Positions 50,894 to 58,786 are shown, numbered from the stretch's first letter. The stretch: DNA of 64,000 nt from Stenotrophomonas sp. Iso1 (GCF_027497995.1 NZ_JAODBT010000004.1:1-64000), one strand, 5' to 3'. Notes: a model not told the origin generated them from the sequence alone. Numbers and translations: made by a program.

Positions 50894-51859
50894 ATGCAAG
50901 CCATGGTGGATGCCTCATTGAAGCTGGTGGACAGCGTGCAGATCACCGAGCTAGGCGCTCGTGATGGCCTGCAAGGTCTTTCCGAGACCGTGGACACACA
51001 GGTCCGCGTCACCCTCATTGAGCTGCTGGAGATCGCGGGGCTGTCTGCGACTGAGGTAGGCGCGTTTGCACCGACATCACGCTTGTCGTTGGGCACCTCG
51101 CCACTGCCCGTACTGGAGGCATTGGGTCATCCACCCACCGATAAGGTACGTAGTGTGCTGGTGCCACACCTCCATGCGTTGGAGCGGGCGTATGTCGCTG
51201 GTTGTCGCGACATCACCGTGGCCACCGCTGCATCGCGCAGCTTCTGCCGTGCCATGCTGGGTTGTGACATTGAAGAGAGCCTTCACCGCATTGCTCAGAT
51301 CACCGAACACGCCAAGCCGCTGGGTATCGCAGTACGTGCGCGTGTCTCGACAGTGATTGATTGTCCGTTCGAAGGCCCGGTCACACCGCGGGCGGTGGCG
51401 GCCATCGTCGCCCAACTAAAGCAACTGGGCTGTCGGCAGATATGCCTTGATGACACCACTGGCGGCGGCGGGCCCGAAGCGGTCGGCACGTTGTTGCACA
51501 CCTGCCTGATGGAAACGCCGATGCACACATTGGCCTGCCACTTCCACGACACCTTCGGGCTTGCCAATGCCAACGTCGTGGAGGCCTTGGAACACGGGGT
51601 CCGCGCATTTGACAGTTCCATCTCAGGCCTGGGTGGCAACCCGTATTTTCCGGGCGCGGCCGGCAATCTTGCGACCGAAGAACTGGTGTACCTGCTGACC
51701 GGCCTGGGCATGCACTGCGGCGTTGATCTGCCCGGCCTGCTGCTCGCCGGCGAGTACATCGACTGCATGCTCGACCGTCGTACCGAATCACGCGTGGGCC
51801 GCGCAATGCGGGCGAAGATCCCATCCCACGGCGCCATCCAGCAGCACAACAGTCGCTGA
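50894..51859 (+). CDS. HMG-CoA lyase-like (HMGL/DRE-TIM) enzyme lacking the signature Cys
   Basis: 321 aa from ATG 50894 with AAAGGGAA upstream; the longer frame is not HMGL-like. The TIM-barrel start LVDSVQITELGARDGLQGLS matches the metal/CoA motif of HMG-CoA lyases (GxRDGLQ). Metal His are in CHFHDTFGLANANVVEALEHG (HxH). The C-terminal signature GLGGNPYFPGAAGN corresponds to GLGGCPYAxGATGN, but the catalytic Cys is Asn. It may catalyse a different aldol cleavage. Divergent from the MocR-type regulator. Confidence 0.78.
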   Translation: MQAMVDASLKLVDSVQITELGARDGLQGLSETVDTQVRVTLIELLEIAGLSATEVGAFAPTSRLSLGTSPLPVLEALGHPPTDKVRSVLVPHLHALERAYVAGCRDITVATAASRSFCRAMLGCDIEESLHRIAQITEHAKPLGIAVRARVSTVIDCPFEGPVTPRAVAAIVAQLKQLGCRQICLDDTTGGGGPEAVGTLLHTCLMETPMHTLACHFHDTFGLANANVVEALEHGVRAFDSSISGLGGNPYFPGAAGNLATEELVYLLTGLGMHCGVDLPGLLLAGEYIDCMLDRRTESRVGRAMRAKIPSHGAIQQHNSR

Positions 51860-52151
51860 AGTCATTCACAGCACAGCGAGCGCCCTCAGAAGGGCGAGAG
51901 CCGCTTGCCGTGTCACCGCAGCGCACACTGGCCCCACTGCCAAGCGGCGCCACAGAGCGCCGCCAAGCGATTCATCGACCAACGTTTGCCTGCATGCAGA
52001 CCGCGCGAACTATGCCGCGGCGGCACCTTGCACCGGCCTCATTCACTCTGGCGACATCCGCTGTAGCGGCGAAGCTTATTCGGACTATCTGGTCCAGCCC
52101 GCGAACGAAAAATTTGAAAAGCCACGCAAGGGAGACCAGACGCCAGATGGC

Positions 52152-52177
52152 AAAAAGCCCCGACGAGGTGGGGCTTT
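52152..52177 (-). terminator. Terminator-like hairpin on the minus strand
   Basis: AAAGCCCC / GGGGCTTT with a short loop and A5 on the left (T-run on the minus strand). No gene on the minus strand ends here, so it may be a leftover of DNA lost during element integration. The interval 51860-52301 otherwise holds no gene. GTACCCCACTTGTACCCCC near 52236-52254 looks like a recombinase arm-type repeat pair. Confidence 0.45.
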
Positions 52178-52301
52178 CTGGCAACACCAGCATGAGGCTG
52201 GTACAGCCTCCCTGCTGAACTCCATTTTTCGAAATGTACCCCACTTGTACCCCCAAAAAAAAATGCTGGATGTCCGTGGAGAAGCTCGGACCAATACGCA
52301 C

Positions 52302-52324
52302 AAAAAACCCGCATTTCTGCGGGC
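52302..52324 (-). terminator. Original terminator of the tRNA-Thr gene, now 3.8 kb away
   Basis: On the minus strand CCCGCA-GAAA-TGCGGG followed by a run of six T. It lies 46 bp beyond the outermost copy of the tRNA-Thr 3' half and on the same strand, exactly where a tRNA terminator should be if the two small elements are removed. Confidence 0.7.
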
Positions 52325-52369
52325 TTAGTGGGAGCTCGGGACTTGCTTGGACGCCATAGGATCAGGCGA

Positions 52370-52414
52370 TGGTGCCGCTTATCCGAATCGAACGGATGAC
52401 CTACTGTTTACAAG
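52370..52414 (-). repeat. att core copy 1: 3' half of tRNA-Thr(TGT)
   Basis: 45 bp identical to 56134-56178, covering the anticodon loop to the CCA end. After it the sequence departs (TTCTTTG instead of ACAGTTG). This is the outermost junction with the chromosome. Confidence 0.92.
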
Positions 52415-52768
52415 TTCTTTGAACTTAGCCGAGCGATCAATAGCTTGAGTTGAACAATTTTCCCGGCAAGCGGCCGTGGAACCATTGGTCTGCTTGGAAC
52501 AAGCAGGCAATTTTCCCGGAAGGAAATGCCAATTTTTCCACCCAACCCTCCTTAGCCCCGACGAGTATCCGTTCGGTGGCGTCAGGCACGTTTCGACCCG
52601 AAGCGGACATTGGTGCAGCCGCCGAGCCCCGCGCCAGGTCCGGATATACGTCGGCTTGTTAGCGGGACCCAGCCGCCCTAAGCTCGAAAGGTGCCAAGGG
52701 AAGCCTCCCACAATTTCGGAACGCCTTTCGTTTGGAGCTTGACCGACGAATCAGAAGGCATCGATTCA

Positions 52769-53023
52769 ATGTCAGATGCGGCGAAGGACGCAATAGCTGC
52801 TGGTGCGGAACTTCAGGACACTCTCCTAGGCCAACTTCTATTGGAGCAGATTGAGCTCGGCAGGGACTTCTGCCTGTTCTGGGGCGACGATTTTCAGAAC
52901 TTGCCAGTTCTGCGGAATAGCGACGAACTTATGGCTATCATCAGCGAACAGCTCCACTCGGATGGTGCATGGAACTGGGAGATATATGCTCTTTGGAAAG
53001 GCACCGGGGCCAGTAGCGCCTAA
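52769..53023 (+). CDS. Cassette gene 1: small hypothetical acidic protein
   Basis: 84 aa from ATG 52769 (AGAAGG upstream). Soluble, rich in Asp/Glu/Leu; no known domain. The TAA stop lies inside the attC consensus (GCCTAAC), as is typical for integron cassettes. The frame is open further upstream but without a good start. Confidence 0.6.
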   Translation: MSDAAKDAIAAGAELQDTLLGQLLLEQIELGRDFCLFWGDDFQNLPVLRNSDELMAIISEQLHSDGAWNWEIYALWKGTGASSA

Positions 53024-53078
53024 CAGTTCATTCAAGCCGACGCCGCTTCGCGGCGCGGCTTAACTCAGAGTGTTAGGT
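53018..53078 (+). repeat. attC site 1
   Basis: Starts GCCTAAC (R'') and ends GTTAGGT (R'), with inner inverted arms TTCAAGCCGA and CGCGGCTTAA around CGCCGCTTCGCGGCG. About 61 bp. All features of an integron recombination site. Confidence 0.88.
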
Positions 53079-53083
53079 TGCCT

Positions 53084-53593
53084 ATGAGAGGTCTCGACCA
53101 CTTGGAAGTCAGCTGCCCTAGGTGTGGAGGGTATGCGAGTTTTTGGGAGCCATTTGACTTCCGCTCCGAAGCGCCTGCCGACAAACCAGCGCACCGCTGG
53201 GGTGCCTGGTACGTAGTGGAAAGATTCCCACACTTGTTTCCGTGGGCTCCCCCCAAAGGCATCTCCAGTCAAGCTCTCACTTACGGGCCAAGCAACGGTC
53301 AGGGCTACCCGCTCTTTCATCGCGGCGTAGTTGAGTGCAAGGCGTGTGTCGAGCACTTTATCCACATTCTTACGTGGCCCGAGGATGCCTGGTGGCAATG
53401 GTCGATTCGAGGCAAGATGCTATGGGCGTGGAACCGGACACATGCGGAAAAGATTCTTGAGTATGTTCGAGCAACCGACAGGCCACACCGCTCTACGTCA
53501 GGCTGGATCGGCAGCGTACCTTCACATTTCCTGTCTGCCAAAGTCCGAGATGCCGTGGTCAAGGCAGTCGAGCGCAAGTTGGCGGCAACCTAA
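53084..53593 (+). CDS. Cassette gene 2: zinc-ribbon-like hypothetical protein
   Basis: 169 aa from ATG 53084, 6 bp after attC site 1. CPRCGG near the N-terminus and CKAC near residue 95 could form a zinc site. Trp/His-rich; no signal peptide. The stop TAA is within the next attC. Function unknown; many integron cassette proteins are of this kind. Confidence 0.65.
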   Translation: MRGLDHLEVSCPRCGGYASFWEPFDFRSEAPADKPAHRWGAWYVVERFPHLFPWAPPKGISSQALTYGPSNGQGYPLFHRGVVECKACVEHFIHILTWPEDAWWQWSIRGKMLWAWNRTHAEKILEYVRATDRPHRSTSGWIGSVPSHFLSAKVRDAVVKAVERKLAAT

Positions 53594-53647
53594 CAATTCA
53601 TTCAAGCCGAACCCGCTGCGCGGGTCGGCTTAATTCCAGAGTTGAAC
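53588..53647 (+). repeat. attC site 2
   Basis: ACCTAAC at the start and GTTGAAC at the end, with ATTCAAGCCGA / TCGGCTTAATT arms. 60 bp. The sequence after it is the repeated right arm of the element. Confidence 0.85.
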
Positions 53648-53889
53648 GGCCGCTTCTGGCCGATAGCAGTCGCAGGGCAATAGCCTGCGCATACCCAAGA
53701 TGCCCGATAGTTGCGATGAAAAAACAGTTGGTCTTCTAATCACAAGAAGCCCCAAAAGCCTTGGTGCTGTTAGCGTTCAACGCTTCGTGAAACATGAACT
53801 CTGGAATGAATTTCCCCGGAATTTTCCCGAAAATTCCACGCATTGGCGGCATTAGTTCGCCAGAAAATTCTTTAAGTTCAGTAAGTTAT

Positions 53890-53934
53890 TGGTGCCGCTT
53901 ATCCGAATCGAACGGATGACCTACTGTTTACAAG
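53890..53934 (-). repeat. att core copy 2: 3' half of tRNA-Thr(TGT)
   Basis: 45 bp identical to copy 1 and to the intact tRNA. It marks the junction between the two tandem elements. Confidence 0.92.
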
Positions 53935-54290
53935 TTCTTTAGACTTAGCCAATAAATCAGTTACTTGGGACGAATATTTTTCCCGGCAGCATCGCGTGGA
54001 ACCATTGGCCTGCTTGGAAGAAACAGGCAATTTTCCCGGTGGGAAAAGCCTATTTTCCTGCCCAACCCTCTTTAGCCGCCAAGTATCCACTTGCTTTCGT
54101 AAGACACCTCGCGACCCGAAGCGGCCGTTTGGCTTCTGCAAAGTCCTAAGGAAATGATTCCGCAAGTTGGTCTCTCCTGGAACTAGCCACGAGTGCACGG
54201 GTATTCTCGAACTCAGCCCGGGCAATGGACTCGAGTGAACTCGGCGGCTCTTGCTATGCTTCGCCACGTTCATCAACTGCCACTAAGACT

Positions 54291-54794
54291 ATGCGCATCA
54301 TTTACCTATTGGTTCTGTTGAGCCTTTCGAGCAATGCGTGGGGGTGCATGATGACTCCGCCCGAACAAACCACCGATCCTGATGAGCTTATTTCGCGTAC
54401 GAAGAATATCGTGCTGGCAAAGGTAGTTCGTGCAGATGCTGGCTCGTCTTTTTGGCGGGTTTTGTACACCCTCAAGACGGAGCGTATTTACAAGGGAAAT
54501 CCTCCTCGAGCCTTCCAAATACTCGGAGAGCGACTCCTAGGCCCTGTTTCCATTGAGACGTTTGATGACCATCGAGATCCTGCTTTCTGGACCAAATACG
54601 GTGGTCGCGAGAACTTTGACACATCGTGCGCTATCCGCCCTGCCTTCATAGTTGGGGCAACCTATCTGGTTTTTATTGATACCCCTTATCACAACAAGAG
54701 CTTTGAAGAGATTTACTACACAGGCGACGATCACTCAGAGAAGGACAGGTGGCTCGACTATGTGGAAAGTAGGATCGCGAATGGCGGGAGGTAG
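54291..54794 (+). CDS. Secreted hypothetical protein within element 2
   Basis: 167 aa from ATG 54291. The signal peptide is MRIIYLLVLLSLSSNAWG, followed by CMMTPPEQTT; the Cys directly after it could be a lipobox (WGC is atypical) or structural. The mature part has two further candidate structural regions but no recognised domain. It lies in extra DNA (54125-54905) absent from element 1, flanked by related GACCC-AAGCGG/GACCCATAGCGG sequences. No clear attC follows it, so its cassette status is doubtful. Confidence 0.6.
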   Translation: MRIIYLLVLLSLSSNAWGCMMTPPEQTTDPDELISRTKNIVLAKVVRADAGSSFWRVLYTLKTERIYKGNPPRAFQILGERLLGPVSIETFDDHRDPAFWTKYGGRENFDTSCAIRPAFIVGATYLVFIDTPYHNKSFEEIYYTGDDHSEKDRWLDYVESRIANGGR

Positions 54795-55100
54795 AAAGGA
54801 GCTGGCTTCTGCACTGCTTAGCGGAACCATCGGCAGAGAGCTTTGGGCACGCACCGCTTGATGCTTGTTCCCCTGCCGATAGTTACCCCAAAGCCACCCA
54901 TTGCCAGCAAGCGACCCATAGCGGACATTGATGCGGCCGCCGAGGCTACCGCTGGGTCCGGTTATACGCTGGCTTGTTAGCCGGACCCAGCGGCCCTAAG
55001 ATCGAGCTGTATCAAGGGGAAAGCCCGCCATACGGTGCTTTGTGGATAAGTCGTGTAACCGGACCCACGGGTCCGTCTATTAGGTAGTTAGGCGGCTCTC
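54795..55100. other. Non-coding part of element 2 with short GC-rich hairpins
   Basis: 306 bp. The interval 54905-55030 is homologous with 52600-52700 in element 1. GGACCCACGGGTCC at ~55062-55075 is palindromic. GTTAGGC at 55087-55093 is a plausible cassette junction just before the next gene, but no full attC with a matching left part is visible. Confidence 0.5.
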
Positions 55101-55394
55101 GTGACCTCATCGCAAGCCATAAAAAGAGCAGCCTGGACTTGTCTCGGACTAAGCGCCTTGGCTTTTGCCGCAGGTGTCTTCCTTGCACGGACCTATCTTT
55201 GCCAAGCGCATGGCCCTAATGCTTTCCTCGGCTCCCTAATTCTAATTGCTCTAGCTTTCCTGCTTTTCGTTGCCCAAGCCATCAAACACCGCTCTTTCCT
55301 GGTCGGTGCTGGCGCACTGCTTGTAGCACTGCTAGCTTTTGCAATGTGGGTCATTGCTGTGGCAATGACTCTTCCGGGCTGCTCTGGTGTGTGA
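55101..55394 (+). CDS. Cassette gene: small membrane protein
   Basis: 97 aa from GTG 55101, 8 bp after a GTTAGGC junction. Three hydrophobic segments (residues ~12-30, 43-60, 68-88). No family recognised. It is followed 3 bp later by attC site 3, so it is a typical one-gene cassette. Confidence 0.65.
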   Translation: MTSSQAIKRAAWTCLGLSALAFAAGVFLARTYLCQAHGPNAFLGSLILIALAFLLFVAQAIKHRSFLVGAGALLVALLAFAMWVIAVAMTLPGCSGV

Positions 55395-55397
55395 GCC

Positions 55398-55457
55398 GCC
55401 TAACAAATCATCCAAGCCGACGTTGCTCCGCAACGCGGCTTAATTCTGGCGTTAGGC
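55398..55457 (+). repeat. attC site 3
   Basis: GCCTAAC at the start and GTTAGGC at the end: perfectly complementary 7-mers. Inner arms ATCCAAGCCGA / CGCGGCTTAATT. 60 bp. The best-conserved of the four. Confidence 0.9.
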
Positions 55458-55462
55458 CGCTT

Positions 55463-55831
55463 ATGCAAGCTTCAAGCGAACCCACACATAGGCACTTCAG
55501 CACTCCGTTGAGTCAGTGGATTGTGCGGGTACCTGCGGAACTTCCCTTCGACGCCGTTGGTCTTTGGCAGGTGGTGCCCGCTTTGCGGCAAGATTTTGGG
55601 CTGACTGGAGATGCATTGGTGCAAGCTGTCCGTGCAACCATCAGAGCGCTAATTGAGGCGGGTGCAATTCCCGTCCAAGGGACGGATCTCCCTATGCGCT
55701 GGGTGCCACGGCAAGATTTGGCGGCTCCTGGTGAGCGCGGAGTGGAACTCCTCGTAGAGTATTGGCAAGCACTGGGACGCGACCCTGATGTTGGGGATGT
55801 TTGGCTCACCCTCCCGCCGAAGTCAGCCTAA
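55463..55831 (+). CDS. Cassette gene: hypothetical protein
   Basis: 122 aa from ATG 55463, 5 bp after attC site 3. Soluble, mixed alpha/beta composition; the segment VGLWQVVPALRQDFGLTGDA may form a helical DNA- or protein-binding unit. No family recognised. The stop TAA lies in attC site 4. Confidence 0.62.
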   Translation: MQASSEPTHRHFSTPLSQWIVRVPAELPFDAVGLWQVVPALRQDFGLTGDALVQAVRATIRALIEAGAIPVQGTDLPMRWVPRQDLAAPGERGVELLVEYWQALGRDPDVGDVWLTLPPKSA

Positions 55832-55885
55832 CAGTTCATTCAAGCCGAAGCCGCTTCGCGGCTCGGCTTAATTCCGTAGTTGAAC
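55826..55885 (+). repeat. attC site 4
   Basis: GCCTAAC at the start, GTTGAAC at the end, with ATTCAAGCCGA / CTCGGCTTAATT arms around CCGCTTCGCGG. 60 bp. The sequence following it is the repeated right arm. Confidence 0.86.
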
Positions 55886-56133
55886 TTCCGCTTCTGGCCG
55901 ATAGCAGTCGCAGGGAAATCGCCAGCGCATATCCCCGATGCCCGATGCCCGATAGCTGCGATGAAAAACAGTTGGTCTTCTAGTCACCAGAAGTCCTAAA
56001 AGCCTTGATGCCGCTAGCGTTCAACGCTCCGTGGAACATGAACTCTGGAATGAATTTCCCCGGAATTTTCCCGGAAATTCCGCCCTCTGGCGACACTACG
56101 TTGCCAAAAAGTAATTCAAATTCAGTGAGTTAT

Positions 56134-56209
56134 TGGTGCCGCTTATCCGAATCGAACGGATGACCTACTGTTTACAAGACAGTTGCTCTACCAACTGAGC
56201 TAAAGCGGC
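56134..56209 (-). tRNA. tRNA-Thr (anticodon TGT)
   Basis: 76 nt with CCA encoded. Acceptor stem GCCGCTT / AAGCGGC, D-arm GCTCAGTTGGTAGAGC, anticodon arm ACTGT-CTTGTAA-ACAGT (anticodon TGT), T-arm ATCCG-TTCGATT-CGGAT. It is intact and should be functional. Its 3' half is the attachment core of the elements to the left, and its original terminator is now at 52302-52324. Confidence 0.95.
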
Positions 56210-56282
56210 ATGGGTATTGCGGGCTGAGCCCTGGGCTCGCCGGCATCGGGCCGGTGGTGCGGCGCGCGATGCGGGGGATATT

Positions 56283-57062
56283 CTAGCGCAGACGCACGCA
56301 ATTCAGCGATTGTTGCTGTGCGGCACTGGCACGCTGCTTCAGCGCGGCCGGATCGGCACTGCTGGCGACGTCCAGCCACCAGCTGGCCGGGGTCTCGCTG
56401 CCATTGGTTACCAGCTTGGCCGGGAAGCCGGCCGCCACCAACGTCGACAGCCGGCGCTCGGCGCCTTCGCGATTGCGGTACTGGCCCAGCGCCACGGCAT
56501 GGGCTTCCTCGCCCTGCGGGACGATGAAGTAATCACTGAACCCGGCATCGACGATGCGCTTGGCCGTGGCCTGCGCCTCTTCGCGCGAGGCTGCCGGTGG
56601 AATCAGCACGCGGTAACTGCTGGCGGGCTTGCCCGGCACTTCGCGCAGATGCTGGCGCCGCACGTCGCGGCCCAATGCCGCGAGCGCGGCCTGCGCCTTG
56701 GCCTGGTCGGCATACGGGCCCAGGCTGCTGCATTGCTCAGGCAGCGGCGGGGTAACCGCTGCAGCAGCTGGCGACGGCTCCGGCTGCGCTTCTGGCGGCG
56801 CAACGACGGCCACGGCCTTCTGGTCCATATCCACCGCAACCAGCGGCGCTTCAGGCGGTGCTTCAGGCGGTGCTACCGGCGCAGTAGCGGCGGCAATGGC
56901 GGGTGCAGGCTTGCCCGGCGACGGCGGCAGCAATTCCAGTGTGGCCACGCCCGGCTCGGCCTTGGCTGAAACAGCCGGCTCGGACGGGCGGGATGTCATC
57001 CACCACAGCGCAACACCAACGTTGAGGACGGCAAGGATGACGATCAGGAAACGGGTCAGCAT
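56283..57062 (-). CDS. SPOR-domain protein
   Basis: 259 aa. An N-terminal membrane segment (MLTRFLIVILAVLNVGVALWW) is followed by a Pro/Ala-rich periplasmic linker and a C-terminal SPOR-like domain (~residues 110-225, with SSLGPYADQAKAQAALAAL and VALGQYRNREGAERRLSTL). It is the last gene of a birA-coaX-SPOR unit, 9 bp after coaX. This order is common in Xanthomonadaceae. Probably peptidoglycan-binding. Confidence 0.8.
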   Translation of the reverse strand: MLTRFLIVILAVLNVGVALWWMTSRPSEPAVSAKAEPGVATLELLPPSPGKPAPAIAAATAPVAPPEAPPEAPLVAVDMDQKAVAVVAPPEAQPEPSPAAAAVTPPLPEQCSSLGPYADQAKAQAALAALGRDVRRQHLREVPGKPASSYRVLIPPAASREEAQATAKRIVDAGFSDYFIVPQGEEAHAVALGQYRNREGAERRLSTLVAAGFPAKLVTNGSETPASWWLDVASSADPAALKQRASAAQQQSLNCVRLR

Positions 57063-57071
57063 GGGGTGATC

Positions 57072-57809
57072 CTACCGCTCTGCGCTGCAATGGTGCACCG
57101 CCCAGCGCGCCAGGCCATCGAGCACCAGCGTGGGTCGGTGCTCGGCCTGCGGCAACAGCGGCAGCAACGGTGCCGCGCCACCGCCATGCACCAGCAACTG
57201 GGGCACCGCAGCGAGCAGTTCGCCGGCCTGACGCAGGCTGCGCTCGACCAGCGCAACCGCTGCGCCATCGCAGCCCGATGCCAATGCATCGGCGGTGTCA
57301 TTGGCAAATTCGGTGTAGTCGCCGCCAATTGCGGGCAGCTGCACTGCGCGCGCGTGCAGCGCCTCGCGCATCACCGTCGGCGATGCAGCGATGCGGCCAC
57401 CGCGATGCAGCCCGTCCGCATCCATCAGGTCGATGGTCAACGCCGTGCCCACCCCCACCACCAACACCGGTTGCCGTGATTCCACTGCCGCAAGCAAGCC
57501 AAGAAAACGGTCCACCCCGAACTTCTCCGGCCGTGCGTAGGCAACCGTGACACCCGCGCATTGCGATAGCGTGCGCGCCATCTTTACCTGTGCGAAACGC
57601 TCACGCAGCACGCGCATCACTTCATCGGTCAGTGCCGGTGCGGCAACGCTGGCCACCCATGCGGTATCGCCCCGTGGCAAGGCCTCCAGCGCGCTGGCAG
57701 TCATGGTCTCGGCGCCGTGCGCCCATGCCTGCACGCTACCTGCGCGGGTGCCATGCAGCGGCGCGAACTTGAAACGCGAATTGCCTAGGTCGAACAACCA
57801 ATCGCTCAT
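57072..57809 (-). CDS. coaX: Type III pantothenate kinase
   Basis: 245 aa. An ASKHA-fold kinase for the first step of CoA synthesis. It has the PHOSPHATE 1 motif FDLGNSRFKFA, GVDRFLGLLAA and the VGVGTALTIDLM motif with catalytic Asp. The birA stop overlaps its ATG (ATGA). CoaX does not use the CoA feedback of type I enzymes. Pairing with birA is usual. Confidence 0.94.
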   Translation of the reverse strand: MSDWLFDLGNSRFKFAPLHGTRAGSVQAWAHGAETMTASALEALPRGDTAWVASVAAPALTDEVMRVLRERFAQVKMARTLSQCAGVTVAYARPEKFGVDRFLGLLAAVESRQPVLVVGVGTALTIDLMDADGLHRGGRIAASPTVMREALHARAVQLPAIGGDYTEFANDTADALASGCDGAAVALVERSLRQAGELLAAVPQLLVHGGGAAPLLPLLPQAEHRPTLVLDGLARWAVHHCSAER

Positions 57810-58786
57810 GACGCCCTCACGCTGACTTCGCCCGCATGGAAACAGGTTTCGCGCTCAGCGATGCGCACTTTCAACGCACCGTCTTCGGCCAGCCCGCAGG
57901 CAATACCTTCATGCATCACGCCTGCGTCCTCCACACGCACCGCACGCCCGTGCAGTACATCCATCGCCGCGTAGCGCGGCAGGAACGGCGCAAGGCCGTG
58001 TTGCTCGAATTGTTCCAGTGCCGGCAACAGCGCCGACAGCAAAGCGGTGACCACCGCATTGCGCGACACCTGCCGGCCCGCGAGTGAATCCAGATCGGTC
58101 CACGGCTGGGTGATGTCCGCCGCGGCCGCTGCCGGCATGCGTACATTCAAACCCAGGCCGATCACCACGCGCGCGGGCCCTGCAAACTCGCCGCCCCCCT
58201 CTACCAGCAGACCACCAAGTTTGCGGCCTTCGATCACCACGTCATTGGGCCATTTCAGCCCGACGCCATGAAAGCCCTGCGCGTGCAGCGCCTCGACCAC
58301 GGCCACGCCCATCGCCAGGCTTAGCCCGCCCATCCGCGACAGTCCGCCGGCAAAGGCACGCGACAGTGACAGATAGATATGTGCAGCCAGCGGCGAGGCC
58401 CAATGCCGGCCACGACGACCCCGGCCGCCGGTCTGGCGCTCGGCCAACAGCACCTCGACGCCGCGCAAAGGTGCGCTGCGTTGCAGCAAATCGGTATTGG
58501 TGGATGCCAGTGACCAGCCAATATCCAAGCCGGCCAGCAGCGGCTGCACGTCGGCAGCCAACGCCGAACGGATGGCTGCCGGGTCCAGCAGTTCGAGTGG
58601 CTGCGCGAGCCGGTAGCCGTCGCCAGCGCGGCCTTCAATCTCCACGCCAGCGGCGCGCAGGCCTTGAATACGCTTCCAAACCGCAGCCCGGGTCAGGCCC
58701 AGCTCACGCGCCAAGGCGTCACCGGACAACGCACCGGCACCCAGCTTGGCCAGCAATTGGCGGTCATCCACAGGCAGGTTCCTCAC
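57806..58786 (-). CDS. birA: Biotin-[acetyl-CoA carboxylase] ligase / biotin operon repressor
   Basis: 326 aa. An N-terminal winged helix (SGDALARELGLTRAAVWKRI) indicates a repressor-type BirA. The catalytic domain has the biotinyl-AMP loop GRGRRGRHWASP, KWPNDVV and the C-terminal SH3-like domain. It biotinylates AccB and represses bio genes. The start is GTG 58786. First gene of the birA-coaX-SPOR unit. Confidence 0.94.
   Translation of the reverse strand: MRNLPVDDRQLLAKLGAGALSGDALARELGLTRAAVWKRIQGLRAAGVEIEGRAGDGYRLAQPLELLDPAAIRSALAADVQPLLAGLDIGWSLASTNTDLLQRSAPLRGVEVLLAERQTGGRGRRGRHWASPLAAHIYLSLSRAFAGGLSRMGGLSLAMGVAVVEALHAQGFHGVGLKWPNDVVIEGRKLGGLLVEGGGEFAGPARVVIGLGLNVRMPAAAAADITQPWTDLDSLAGRQVSRNAVVTALLSALLPALEQFEQHGLAPFLPRYAAMDVLHGRAVRVEDAGVMHEGIACGLAEDGALKVRIAERETCFHAGEVSVRAS

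Larger units (their letters stand above)
52370..53889. mobile_element. tRNA-Thr-flanked small element 1, carrying integron-type cassettes
   Basis: 1,520 bp starting with a 45-bp copy of the tRNA-Thr 3' half and ending at the next copy. The left arm (52415-~52600) and right arm (~53648-53889) match the arms of element 2 and contain AATTTYCCCGG motifs (52456, 52509, 53809, 53820). Between the arms are two small genes and two attC sites. It has no integrase of its own, so movement would need a recombinase in trans. Confidence 0.75.
53890..56133. mobile_element. tRNA-Thr-flanked small element 2, carrying integron-type cassettes
   Basis: 2,244 bp between the second tRNA 3'-half copy and the intact tRNA. 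The left arm (53935-~54125) and right arm (~55886-56133) are diverged copies of those in element 1. AATTTYCCCGG-like motifs occur at 53975, 54029, 56053 and 56064. It holds three genes and two attC sites. No recombinase gene. Confidence 0.75.

Noticed and set aside
51972..52314. Short minus-strand frames next to the tRNA-flanked elements (possible integrase remnant)
   Set aside because: No tyrosine-recombinase motif (R..HxxR..Y) is visible in any of them.
52370..53934. Two additional tRNA genes
   Set aside because: Only the 3' 45 bases are present; D-arm and 5' acceptor strand are missing. They are attachment-core duplicates.
53018..55885. CRISPR array
   Set aside because: The repeats are not regularly spaced and have attC structure with genes between them. 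No cas gene is present anywhere in the window.
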